This document shows, piece after piece, positions 11,501 through 22,153 of a stretch of DNA of 64,000 nucleotides. Under the pieces are notes generated by a model, which saw only the letters and a list, made by a program, of their open reading frames with translations, was not told the DNA's origin and did no database searches. The DNA is from Gloeopeniophorella convolvens (taxonomy: Eukaryota > Basidiomycota > Agaricomycetes > Russulales). Both the position numbers and the translations under genes were made by a program. The stretch's first letter is position 1, and every line of letters begins with the position of its first letter. The stretch is taken from the NCBI GenBank assembly GCA_022496205.1, contig WTXD01000002.1, forward strand, positions 1,116,001 through 1,180,000, given 5' to 3'.

Positions 11501-13117
11501 GTTTTACAGTGTGGTCGCCGACGAAGTGCCGGGAACCGACCGTGAGATTGCTGCACTTGCGGATCAATTCCAACAGCTCCGTCCCGAGATTCTGAACACG
11601 CTAAGTATGTTCGTCCGACCTCCTGATTGGGCATCTATTCTGAATGTTCACGGTAGACAAATTTGGGTTCGCGGATCGTGCCTTCCAGCTCGCGGAAAAG
11701 TACCACGACTTCAAAAGTTTGGCAGCGCTCTGCAACAAGGATGTGGTTTACCCGCCCGAGCAAAACCCCCATGCCTCCAAGATCGCGAACTACATCGAGA
11801 GATTCCGTGATGAGTTCACAAAGGAGCTGTATCAGTGGTACATTGAACATGGTATGTACTGCGTTTTCTGACAATACCGCTCGCTGACCATACCGCAGGG
11901 GAGCTGCGGACGCTGTTCAGCCAAGGCGATGCATACGCAAATTATCTTGACAGGTTCCTGGAGAATGGCCGACCAACTGTTTCTTGGATCCAGTATCTCA
12001 AAAATGAGAGATTCCAGCGTGCTGCGGAGACCTTGCTCGCTGAATCGGAGACCGCTGGGGATCTGGCCGCCAAGGAGGTACGGTGCTCATTCATGCCGCC
12101 TCTGGGCTCATACTGAACTGTGGCTGCAGTTAATGCTCAGTATCGGGAAGCTAACGCATCTAGCGCAGATGCAGGAAGACAGTGATATCGACGAGAAACT
12201 ACTCGATTGTATGATCAGCCCATTCTTCGTGATTGCGAGACGCTCACAACACGCCGTTCATCAGCCTTCCACGACGGACTCGACTTTGTCAGTGTCCACG
12301 AGGCTCTGACGGAAGAGCTCAAGTCTGTCCTTGCGGCCGTCCGAACCAAGCAGTCTTTGGAACGCCAGGTGGAAACCATTCTGCAGCAGAAAGCTTCTGC
12401 CATCACGAACAAGAAAGTCATGCCCCTCGTAAGTCTATTCACATCGCCGTTGCATCCTCCTCCTGACAGCTCCATAGTTGTTCAAGCAATTGGTGCGGGG
12501 ACTTCTGCAGGGTAAGGCGCTATCTGTCGAGTACATTGCCGACGCCCTGTCCATGAAAGACAACACCTCGACAATCAGCGATTATGCCACCGCGTTGCAC
12601 TTGCTCGCTCGGGCCGACGTGAGTTCTTCTCCGTATTTGCGAGTTGGTCCGCGGGAATGACCGCATGCCAGAAGCTCCCCGAAGCAAGGCGACAAGCCGC
12701 GTTCAGAGCAGTCTGGCGGAGGATATACATCCATGATGAGTGCGTGGCTCCCTTCTCACCCTTTCACCACGCTGACCCTCGAGAAGCTGGGACAACATCA
12801 AGAAAACGTCTGGCGTGTCCGACGCACAGCTCAACGACCGCTTCCGCAGCACAGCGCTCGTCGCGACGCTCTCCGCCACCCTACCAAAACGCCACCAACC
12901 GGAAGGCTACATCCTCTCGCCGAACCAGGCCACCACAGTGCCGACTCTGGGCGAGCTGTCGTCTCGCTGGCCCGGCATGCCGCCCGAGCAAATTGAGGCC
13001 CTGCTCGAGGATTACAAGGCGGAGAGCGCGCTCCTCGTGGATTACGACCTCACAGACTCGTTCGGGCGCGCGCGCGAGGTCGTCCTCGACGAGATGATAT
13101 GGGGGCGGGCGTCATAG
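8530..13117 (+). CDS. NUP133: Nucleoporin Nup133 (Y-complex scaffold)
   Basis: A multi-exon gene of roughly 1,200-1,300 residues. The N-terminal tail (MAAFTTSPPARRKNRQTSRQ) is basic and Pro-rich. It leads into a beta-propeller with FALVATPQACFVWQHTQ and LILASQSGEVLFWNNIGIG. The C-terminal helical half contains AFEYRDYNAGVYG, DKFGFADRAFQLAEKYHDF, LAALCNKD, ELYQWYIEHGELRTLFSQ and LDRFLENGRPTVSWIQYL, the alpha-solenoid features of Nup133. It ends VVLDEMIWGRAS at 13117. Nup133 anchors the Y (Nup84/Nup107) complex of the nuclear pore at the membrane. Introns are small and numerous. The section 9800-10730 is cut into several short exons that I did not resolve one by one. Confidence 0.9.
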
Positions 13118-13184
13118 GTCAGAAGGGGGGAGGAACCTCATCATATTTGCTGTAATATACATCCGGCGCCGCGCACCAGTATCA

Positions 13185-13748
13185 TCATGTACCCATAAAC
13201 CGTGTCCTAAGCTTCCGGAATGAGACACGCGCGGCGAGCTTGATCTGCTCCATGGTCATCCGCCGGTACTCGGCGTTGTACTCTTGCTGGCGCGGGCCCT
13301 CCTGCAGGACCCAGTCCCGGTAGAACTCACTCAGGCGCACCTCCCGCTGCGCCGGGGTGGCCTCCGGGTGGAGGCTGCCCATCGCGGCCGCCTTGCCCGC
13401 CTCGAAACGCGTGTTGGTCTGCCCAACGGACGCGGGGCGTGAGGAACAGCGTCGAACGAGCGGGGGACGAGCACGTACGTCTCGCCAGAACGCATCGTTG
13501 AACGCGTCGAGCTCCTGCCGCTGCAGCTTCCACTGGTACTCGAGCATGTCCGAGTTGTCGACAAACTCGCTCAGGGAGTATGGGTGCCGCATCAGCTCCG
13601 CGGTGGTTGGGAGTGGGTCGTCATAGAGAATTGGACGGATGTTTGACACTGGGTCCGGCGGTGCGACTCGGTCCCTGACCCGCGCCGTTGAATGTAGAGC
13701 GCGCAGAGCGCGTAGGGCTGGCAATGGTGGTCGTCGGGGAACGAGCAT
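13185..13748 (-). CDS. COA8: COA8/APOPT1-like cytochrome c oxidase assembly factor
   Basis: About 167 residues from MLVPRRPPLPALRALRALHS, an Arg/Leu-rich leader fitting mitochondrial import. The core matches the family: RVAPPDPVSNIRPI (compare the GPPDxxSNLRP opening of human COA8), then QRQELDAFNDAFWRD, a 63-nt intron (GTACGT...GGGCAG), TNTRFEAGKAAAMG, REVRLSEFYRDWV and EQIKLAARVSFRKL. Human COA8 supports cytochrome oxidase assembly in the mitochondrial matrix. The Met at 13748 is preferred over one at 13802 because it begins the presequence and removes an unrelated basic stretch. Another mitochondrial-looking gene lies 174 bp upstream on the same strand. Confidence 0.85.
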   Translation of the reverse strand: MLVPRRPPLPALRALRALHSTARVRDRVAPPDPVSNIRPILYDDPLPTTAELMRHPYSLSEFVDNSDMLEYQWKLQRQELDAFNDAFWRDVRARPPLVRRCSSRPASVGQTNTRFEAGKAAAMGSLHPEATPAQREVRLSEFYRDWVLQEGPRQQEYNAEYRRMTMEQIKLAARVSFRKLRTRFMGT

Positions 13749-13922
13749 GGCCCGTTTAGTCGGCCCGCATCTTCCGAGCCTCCGCGCCCGTTTGTGCTGC
13801 ATCGAGGCGGCTGAGTGACCTGCTTAGAACAACATCACAACACACGAGCGATACGCGCAGGTACAGGGGGATCGACCGGACATGAGATGTAGATTCTTCC
13901 GAATTATAACAGGTATTATGGT

Positions 13923-14756
13923 CTAGTGGGCAGGGGCCGCGTCCGCCTCGTGCTGCGGTGCCTTCTCGTGCTCGGCGAATTGCGACTTCTTCGTGAGCAG
14001 CCCGCCCGCGAGCCACGAGCCTGCGAACAAGCCCAGGAGTATCCACACGCCCCTGACCTCGTCCTGGTCCAGCGTCCGGGTATGCTTCTTCGCCTCGCCT
14101 GTCGACGTGGACGTCTCCGCGATCAGCCCGTCAAACTTGGCCGGCTTGAACGCGCTGAGGTCTGTGGGGAGCCCAGCGTCCTCCGCAGCGTCGCGGAGGA
14201 GGGCGCGCAGGTTGGAGCCCTCCTGCGCAGAGGGCGCAGCAGCAGGCGCGACGTCCTGCTCGACGCCGATGTGTTCCTGCACGGGCTCGAGGATGTGCGT
14301 CGGGCCGACGCGCGCCGAGTCGGCCCCGCCAATGACGATAATTTTGGGCGTCTGCGGTTCTTCGGGTGGAGCGGGTGCAGCCGCCGCTTTTGCGCGAGAC
14401 GACTCCCAGAAGTCAGGCGTGAAAGGCTGGAGGAGGAAGCGGGCGTGAGCTAGGATGGTTGTGCAAGAGAAGACTATGTGGCGCACGATGTGGACTTTTG
14501 GCTCCGGAGGGGGAGCGGAGAGGTCAGGGATCTTGATGTGCAGATACGCCGGCTGCTTCTGCGCAGCCTTGGTTTCGTCCTGGGAGACGCTGGATATAAC
14601 GCTCCGGTGAGTGCAAGTGACACGGACGAAAAATGTCCGGGCGTACATGCTCTGGGTGAACTTGCGTGTCTGCGACCTCGACGGGAGGGCAGGTCGAGAT
14701 AGCGCGCGTTGTTTCACGGCTCGCGCTGCCGGACTGCGAACGATTGGACGAAACAT
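13923..14756 (-). CDS. Probable mitochondrial membrane protein, unknown function
   Basis: Open frame of 277 codons from MFRPIVRSPAARAVKQRALS, an Arg/Ser/Ala-rich leader with no acidic residues, strongly suggesting mitochondrial targeting. A 48-nt in-frame stretch (GTCCGT...TCCCAG) just after ARTFF is probably an intron, so the protein is likely 261 residues. It has one hydrophobic stretch near residue 90 (HIVFSCTTILAHARFLL) and a clear transmembrane helix near the C-terminus (GVWILLGLFAGSWLAGGLL) followed by a basic and then acidic tail. The middle is Ala/Pro-rich and variable. I do not recognise the family. A tail-anchored or inner-membrane protein is the simplest reading. Confidence 0.7.
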   Translation of the reverse strand: MFRPIVRSPAARAVKQRALSRPALPSRSQTRKFTQSMYARTFFVRVTCTHRSVISSVSQDETKAAQKQPAYLHIKIPDLSAPPPEPKVHIVRHIVFSCTTILAHARFLLQPFTPDFWESSRAKAAAAPAPPEEPQTPKIIVIGGADSARVGPTHILEPVQEHIGVEQDVAPAAAPSAQEGSNLRALLRDAAEDAGLPTDLSAFKPAKFDGLIAETSTSTGEAKKHTRTLDQDEVRGVWILLGLFAGSWLAGGLLTKKSQFAEHEKAPQHEADAAPAH

Positions 14757-15219
14757 GGACGAAGGGGTACTCGGAGTTCAACGTTCAACTTGTTGCTCAC
14801 TGCGCGAGTCGCAAAGGGGGAGCGTGGCTGACTAAGCCGAGGCGAGCAGACGGCGCGCTTTGTGCGCCAGTGTGGCGGGCAGTTTAGCTTAGCTTAGATC
14901 AAGAGCCGGTTTTACATCCGAGTTGAACATCGTCTACGGTCTGTCGCGTACTGGAAAAGCAGTGCGGTGTGGAAAGCGATAGGGCATTCTAGATGGATGG
15001 AGTGGGCGTATCGATGATACTCCGCTGGTGCACTAGGGTCAAGGGCTGCTGCAACGTCCGAGAGCCGAAGACGTTGGCGCTGCCTCGTGTTGGGCCGTGG
15101 CTTTGAGCTCACCTGGCTTTTAGCCTCGCGCTTTCCGTCCTCCCTCAATCTCATCACCATCGCCCTTCGCAAATCTCCCTGCTGTCCCTCTCTTACGTCC
15201 AGGCTGCCTCAACGCCGCC
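14757..15219. other. Divergent promoter region
   Basis: About 460 bases between two divergent start codons. No ORF with family resemblance was found. It contains a small TTAGCTTAGCTTAGAT direct repeat near 14885. Confidence 0.5.
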
Positions 15220-17141
15220 ATGCTTCTCTCTCCCGCGTGAGCTCCTCCCACTATCTAGCCGCAATCCTGCCTCTCCGTCCCGCGTCGCTCAAACTGCACC
15301 TCTTCCACCGCAGGGCAAGCAACGCGAGCCTTCCCTCACAAGGCGGCTTTTGGTCAAAGCTCAAGCCAGGAGGGGGAAAGGGCTCAAAAGAAGCTGACAT
15401 GCGTCAGCAGCAACACCAGCAGCCGCCGCAGATGGCCCTCAGCAGGCAGCGCCTCCTTACTCTCGTCTATGGGGACATGGAAACCGTGCGCATGGTATGT
15501 AGCCTCAGGTACCCTTTTGATTGCTATTCCCCGATTAATGCGATGTCTCGAAAGCTACCAAATACGTTTGTCGTACGTCGCCACTCATGATATCATATCA
15601 TATTTATCCGCAATTCTGACAACTTTTCGCCCAGGAACTCGATGCCCTAGCAAGAGATTGGGCAAAGCCTCCCCCCGACGCAGTCTTCAGCCTTCGAGTC
15701 CCGATCGACTATGTGCACATACAGACCGCCGTAAGTGGAGTCTACGTGAGTTCGGGACCCCCCGCTCACCGATTTCTATAGCGTCTTGTGTCAGGAGACT
15801 ATGTCTACGTATGTCGCGCGCGCAGGCTTCGACTTCTCTGCCTCACAAGCTCGTTCGCAGCTTACCGGGGAAGATTCGTACCAAATAGCGACGATGGGTG
15901 TGCCCGGACTTCGTGTCGAGATTGTCAGTGACGCCCCTCCGCCTCCCGAGGACCCACCGTACGTGATCCCGAGTTGGTACATATTATGGTCTCTGATTAC
16001 ACCAATTGCCGCTTCCTTGCTCCGGGCGATATAGGTCTCCACCGTATGTTTGCTCACCGTGATCTAATGCCCGCATGGCTGACAATCCTCCTTTGATAGC
16101 CCTCCGCCCGTTCTCGATATGCCTGCAACCTTCAATCTCGAGCTGAACCCAGGCCAGTACGTTGCTCTAGACACCACAGTATCCTCAGACGAGCTGGACA
16201 TGGCCCGCATGGAAGACGGAACGACCGTGGACGGCGTGTTCTGGGGGAAACTCGCAATCGTCCATGATGGCGATACCCATACCATGGACTTCAGTGGGAC
16301 CCGGCTGCTGGGAGAGGACGTCACGCCTGACCTCATGGTTGATCAACGGGTCATCACCAGGCTTGCGGACGCTGCAAAGCCCCCAGTAGCCAAGTGCCGA
16401 CTGAGTTTGCTTGCACCCAGTATGCAGTATTGCGACGTCGTCCTGTCCTGCTCCCCTATGTGGAAGATGGGCATCACCTGGCCCCCGGCGGAGGTGATTG
16501 AAGAAGGGAAGGTCAAGTACTTCCTTCGAGTCCACCCCGGCGGTGGGTTTGAGCATTTCGAATCCGAAATGGTCTCGACTGCCATATATTATGAGGCTAT
16601 GTACGGAGCTATCGCGCTGCATGATCTCAAAATCTTGCTGACTCAGTGACCCACCAGGCCAGACATCACTCTACTGGACCCGAACGAATTTGTAGCCCCA
16701 AGGAACAGTTTCGCCATGTCCTTCAGAGACTTTGTTCCCCATCTTATGAATGTATTGGATCAACTGGGCATGTCTGTTCACGCCCGCACGGATTTTATCA
16801 AGTATGTGCGGGTGTCCTTTCCTATCTCACTGAGCTAAGTGCGCCTTCACAGCACTCACATCCATGATTTCTCAAAGCATAAAAACATCGCGTACCGGTT
16901 CCTTTCCCCTGGCAGGATCGCCGCTGCTATTGACATGTCGGTGACGGCCGACCCATGCGTCTTCACGCGTCTCTTTCTCATCTTCCGCGGCATTCCTGAG
17001 GACGACATGGGAATATTCTCTGGTGCGGGAGAAAAGGAGGCCAATGCGCACAACTGGCGCGAAGTCGTGGGCTGGACAGAGAACTCAAAGGACACGACCC
17101 TCTTCCGGGTGTTGGAGACTACTGTTCTGGAGATCAACTGA
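15220..17141 (+). CDS. Conserved-looking protein of unknown function
   Basis: Starts MLLSPA, then an 88-nt intron (GTGAGC...ACCGCAG) gives ASNASLPSQGGFWSKLKPGG. Later exons read ELDALARDWAKPPPDAVFSL, QIATMGVPGLRVEIVSD, MPATFNLELNPGQYVALDTT, GVFWGKLAIVHDGD, DPNEFVAPRNSFAMSF, FVPHLMNVLDQLGMSVHART, HKNIAYRFLSPGRIAAAIDM and VFTRLFLIFRGIPEDD. It ends LETTVLEIN at 17141. There is no signal peptide, no transmembrane helix and no motif I can assign. The firm exon structure and the pattern of conserved-looking aromatic and Gly residues say it is a real, ordered protein of roughly 480-520 residues. The N-terminal 60 residues are Gln/Gly/Lys-rich and probably disordered. Confidence 0.75.
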
Positions 17142-18235
17142 ACAGGCCACAGGCTGGGACTGTTCTCTCTTTTCCGCGCTTACAGTTACAGCAAGTTACT
17201 GGTATCTTTTATTCTTGTATTATGTCCTGTATTCCCCTGGCTCTCTTTCGCCGCCCCAGTTGAGGTCTCACCATATGTTATGATTTACGATACCGGTACT
17301 CGCGCTGTACATCCCAGACTGACACAATACCTCTATATCACCACGTTCTGTCAACGCCTTGCTGTAGTCCATAGTCCTCGGCCTACGATGTAATCCAGAT
17401 GTCGCAGAAATTCTGAAAGTCAAAGCAACGGCGGTGCTCACGACTGCACGTGCGTACTAGGTTCTACGTCGTTGAATTAGAGCGCAGGGGTTGGTGTCGG
17501 TGTCGACACTTGGTCGACACAATTTGGACACAATCCGAGTCTCTGCTGGCAACAGGAGAATCATCCGATTTTGTGGCCGCGATAGTTGTCACAAACACTG
17601 CGTGCATAGCAGACTTATTCTCACGAAAAAAGGCTTCGAAAAGCTGGATATTTGTTTAACTTACTTGTTATTATTTTAATCTCGAAAAACGAGGATTAGT
17701 GAAGTTAACATTCTCTACACGCTTTTTGATAAGGGGTAAAGTCTGTGCCTGAAGTTAAAGTTTTCTACCAGATTCCTGAGCCATAAACATCCGGTAAGAC
17801 ATTTCTCGGAAATCTAAACAAAACACTCATTCTGGGTGTCAAAGCGTGAAGAATATGGGTGATTGTTTGACTTTATTGCCAACTATGTTTGCATGGGGAA
17901 GTCGTGAGAGAAGGTTAACTTTATTAGGAAACTTTCTTCCCCTTTAAGAGTGCTTAGAGAGTCATTAAGTTTCTGATAACCACTTTTCCGGACGACAAAA
18001 AGCGAAAACAAGTTTAACATATATCTCGCTTATTCAAGCCCTTTTCCTTCAGGATAAGTCTGCTGTGCACGCAGTGAAAGACAATTCCAGTCGCGGGACG
18101 TCACGCATCACGTGCTGTAGCTGTTCGTGTCGTGCGCCCTCATTAAGTAAGGACTCGACGCGCCCAGTGGAAGTTACGGTTGCGCCTTGGCCGTGGCGTC
18201 TCGCAAGTTAGTTCATACCAGCCATCGACGTAAAA
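17142..18235. other. 1.1-kb intergenic region with an A+T-rich island
   Basis: The sequence is ordinary to about 17620. It then becomes markedly A+T-rich to about 18060, with the words GTTAA, TTAAC and GAAGTTAA recurring (near 17656, 17705, 17752, 17914 and 18012). G+C-rich sequence returns before the CMR1 start. No ORF, terminal repeat or transposase fragment is visible. Confidence 0.6.
17500..17509. promoter_or_regulatory. GTGTCGACAC palindrome with flanking half copies
   Basis: A perfect 10-bp palindrome, followed at 17513 by GTCGACAC and at 17525 by a looser GGACAC. It sits in the gap between two plus-strand genes, about 730 bases upstream of CMR1. A regulatory role is a guess. Confidence 0.3.
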
Positions 18236-20474
18236 ATGCCAAAGACAGCATAGTACGTCCTTCTGACATGCATCCACTCCGCACGAAACAGGCTCTGATA
18301 GGCTTGCAACAGTGAGCTTGAGCGCGAAGCGAACATTGCTCGCAACCGCGCCCTCCTCGAGCAACTCGAGCTTAAAAGCGCCGCTGACGCCGTAGTCGGG
18401 CCTGCGAAGGCCAAAGCAACAAAAACCAAAGCTCCTCAGAAGCCCAGGGCGAAGACAACTAAACCCGTGAATCGGGAGAAGAAGGTAGTAGAGGCTACGC
18501 CGCGCAGAGCATCGGCACGGCTTCGCAAGTCGACTGGAGTAGACCCGAACGAGACGCCTGCGCAGAAGCGCAAGCGCGAGGTGCGTTGCTTCTCTGATCT
18601 TTCTGGGCCTTAATATTAATTCATGGGTTAGCAAGAGGAGGAAGCGCAGAGACAGAAGGAAGAAGAGGAGCGCCTCGTGGTCGAGGAGCGCGCGCGAGAA
18701 GCCAAGAAGCCACGCCATAATGACTTGGACCTCGCGACGCTTGCCGAGCAAGAGGAGTGGGAGCCCGGTGCGCTCCCTGGGCTTAACTCGGCGCTGCAGG
18801 TCTTGCTGCGTGAGCGGCACCCTCGGCGTGTCGCAGACCAGGATGCGTTTCTCTTTGACGACCATAAGGGAGAAGAGGCCGAGGCGTCGCGACTTCGCGA
18901 GAAACTCTCTGGCTTGAAAGTCATTGCTCAGGCTAAGGTGACGGGGGACAGGGTGTACAGTGCCGCGTACCACCCAGAGCCGACGAAAGATCTAATGTTC
19001 TTCGGCGGTGTGTGCGCGACTATAGTATAGTTGGGAACATGATTCTGATAGGCTCGCAAAGATAAGCACGGACAACTTGGCATCTGGGATGCCCGCGCGC
19101 CGCCGGACGAAGTGGAAGACGAGGACGATGGAGAGTCGGCTCAGAAGGGACAAGGGAAGTATTGGCGTCTACAAGTGCACTGGCCAGCAACTTCCCAGTC
19201 ATCTCTCTCTTGCGTCAAGTTTGATCCTATCGATGCACATAGCGTGAGTTGTACGTACTATGAAATCGGACGTCTTTCACGCTCCACTCCTTTGAAGGTC
19301 TACACAAGTGCATACGACTCTACTGTGCGATCGCTCTCCTTCACCTCCGGAATTTCACACGAGGTGTTCTCTATGGACAAGGTGCTCATTACAAGCATAG
19401 ACCTCCCTCCCGCTAGCCATGAAATGTGGATCTCGGATGCCGAAGGGTGGCTCACGCACCGGGATCTACGTGAAGACAAGTCAAAGCGGAGGGCGTATCA
19501 AATTGCCCAGCAGAAGGTCGGCTGCGTGAGCGTCAACCCAGTCAACCCAACGTATCTCGTCACGGCATCTAATAATCGAGTGCTCAAGTGAGTTGTCTCA
19601 CCCACGGATGCTGGCGGATGATACAGCTTCAGCAGGGTCTGGGACACGCGAAAAATCCGAGCGCTTCCTGTGAGTCACGGGATCCTCAGCTCCGTCGCAA
19701 GTGTCTGAGTGATAGAGGATATACAGGCGAATTCCAAGGATCACAGAGGCGTCCTTGAGCTTGATCTTGAGGGCTTCGAAACGTTTCTGCAAACTAAGAA
19801 GGGCTCTGGGACGCTACGCGGTGAATGGGTGCACGGCAAGTCTGTCACTTCCGCGTATTGGGACCCACGAGGGCGCTCGATCGTGAGCACAAGCTACGAC
19901 GACAGTATGAAAGGTGCGTGCTCCGCAAGTTCGGTCTCACTCCGATGTGTCCCTACAGCGACGCCATTGCAGTCTGGGACGTCGACCCATCGCACATGAC
20001 CGGAGATGCGCCATTCTCCAGTTTCAAGCCACATACCAGAATTAGACATAATTGTCAGACTGTAAGAATCAATTATGGAGGCGGCCTGGCTTATGCTGAA
20101 ACCGAATGCAGGGGAAGTGGGTGACCATGCTTAAAGCCCAATGGTCGCAGAATCCAGACGTATATCCACATTTCACTGTGCGTACTAGCTCGCACGTTTG
20201 CAACATCGGACTCCCACTCATACGACCTTGCAGGTTGGCAATATGGATCATTCCATCGATATCATTGGCTGCAAAGGTGAACGTCTAGCCAAGCTGTCGG
20301 GAGAAATAGTGTCGGTCTCAGTTCCTTTCCTCTGTGTCTGTGCGTCCTGACGCTGTCGACAGTACAGCCACGCCAGCCGTCACATGCACCCACCCGAGCA
20401 TCATCGACCGCGTCGCTGGCGGCGTCGCAAACGGACGCTGTATCCTCTGGGGTCCCGAATACCTCGCAGAGTAA
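18236..20474 (+). CDS. CMR1: CMR1/WDR76-type WD40 DNA-damage-binding protein
   Basis: ATG at 18236 gives MPKTA; an intron (GTACGT...AACAG) then restores YELEREANIARNRALLEQLE, the family N-terminus. A basic region follows (PKAKATKTKAPQKPRAKT, ATPRRASARLRKSTG) suited to nuclear import and DNA contact, then an acidic coiled stretch. The WD40 propeller shows DKHGQLGIWDAR, VYTSAYDSTVRSLSF, WISDAEGWLTHRDLR, TYLVTASNNRVLKVWDTRK, VTSAYWDPRGRSIVSTSYDD and the final NGRCILWGPEYLAE, ending at 20474. Yeast Cmr1 binds UV-damaged DNA and goes to the intranuclear quality-control compartment under replication stress; WDR76 is its animal counterpart. At least seven introns are readable. It converges with CSM3, 123 bp between stop codons. 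Confidence 0.92.
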
Positions 20475-20597
20475 CCCTACCGGACTTCTTGTTGTCTTGA
20501 CTTGTTCTGTGTAGTAGCATGGCCGCGCACCAGCATAATCTTGTACTATCTACGACAACCACCTGGTATACACTCGCATTAGCACGCACGCTACTGT

Positions 20598-22012
20598 CTA
20601 GAGATACAGATCCTCGTAATCGTCCACTGGTGTCTCAGCCGTGGGTGGCGGCGGCGGCGGCGGCGGCTGCGCAGGACCAGGCTTATTGGCGGCCTTCTTC
20701 GTCTGCTCGTCTTCAAGCTCCTGCATGATATCCCACATCTCTTCGTCGTCATCCATGTGTGAGGATGTCGGCGGCGGCGCGGGGACAGGTGGTGGCGCAG
20801 CGGCGTCCAGAGCCTCCCACATAGCGTCATCATCATCGTCCACCCCTGCGTCTCCCGGCTGTGCCTTCTTCCAGGCGTGACTCGCCGGTTCAGCGGAGGC
20901 AGACCCGTGCAGAGCCTCCTCCTCGAGCAATGCCTCCAGTTCGGCGTCGGCATTGTCCCGGCCTGGCGACGACGTCGGCGGATGCGACGCGCCGCTCGAC
21001 GGAGGCGGGCCATCGCTGTCCATGTCGACGTCGCTAGTGGCGGAGCTGCGGCGACGCAATCGGGATCGGGCTATGGGCGACGACGGGCCTGGGGATGTGC
21101 GCTCTTGCCCGTCGGCTGCCGCGTCGTCGCGGCGCGTGAGGTCGACGACATCTGAGTCTGCATCCGAGTCCGCGTCCCTCTCCGGCCTGGATGGGAGCCC
21201 ATTGGTCAGGCCTTTGGAATCATCGCGCCATACGCTGAGCGCGACCTGCGAATACCATGTTCGTAGACGGGAAGTTGGAGGGTAATCAAAGCCCATACCT
21301 GCATACGTCTCGAGTGACAGAGCTTCTCTACACGCTCGACTGTCTCTTTGAACTTTGTCTTGGGATACATTCTGTGCGTCCAGAATTGGTACGTCTGGAG
21401 TACGCGGTCCAGGTCCGTCGACTGCGGACTCGGTGAATAGATCGTTCCAATGAGTAAGGGTGTGCTCACCTCGTGCCCTTTGCCTTTCGGTTTGAAGCCC
21501 TTCGTGTCCTGAACCAATTGCGGGAACCCGTTCTTCCCCAGCAGACGCGTCTCGTCCAGCTTCGGGAGTGGCTTGCGCTTCTTTTTCCCTTCCTCCTCGC
21601 CATCGTCGTCAACATCATCTAGCGGGCCCTTCTTCGTGGTTCTTTGTGCGGCCGATGCTGCGGGGATGGTGGCGCTAAGCTCTGCACGCACGGCACGTGT
21701 ATTCCGCACGTCAGCTTCGCGGCGGAGCGCATCGAGGTCGAGCGCTGGGGCGAGATCCTGGAAGTCGTCGTCCATGTTTTCCAGGTCATCGAATAGAGCA
21801 TTCACGTCTGGACGGTCTTCGGTGCCGGGGCCTGTAGCAGGAGCATCATCCTCGTCATCAGAAGGGAGGAACAGAGGGCCCTTGGAAGCGCGTGCAGAGG
21901 TCGTGGGCTGATCGTCGTCATTATTTCCCGCTGTTGTGTCCTCCAAAATGTAAGATTTGGCGGGTTCTGCTGGGAGGTCCCATATGTCGTTGACGTCCAT
22001 ACTGGTGGCCAT
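20598..22012 (-). CDS. CSM3: CSM3/Swi3/TIPIN replication fork protection protein
   Basis: Starts MATSMDVNDIWDLPAEPAKS (the upstream in-frame Met at 22144 would add unrelated sequence). A long acidic region is followed by the Swi3 domain: LPKLDETRLLGKNGFPQLVQ, then TDLDRVLQTYQFWTHRMYPK and KFKETVERVEKLCHSRRMQV, with introns cutting the domain. The C-terminal part is acidic and Pro-rich (AQPPPPPPPPTAETP) and ends DDYEDLYL at 20598. With Tof1/TIMELESS it forms the fork protection complex that stabilises stalled forks and supports checkpoint signalling and cohesion. The (GGC)n run around 20644-20666 encodes the proline tract. It is divergent from the N-terminal methyltransferase gene, 141 bp between starts. 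Confidence 0.92.
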
Positions 22013-22153
22013 GTTGCCGAGCTCAAGTGCAATGTCGTGGTCAAGACGCGTCGCGGCAATTACACACGACGCGACGGTACGGTGCACGTGATACGCGATT
22101 ACACCTTGATTAATACATAGTATTTGTGTTTCTGTAGGGTGCACTCAACAGGC

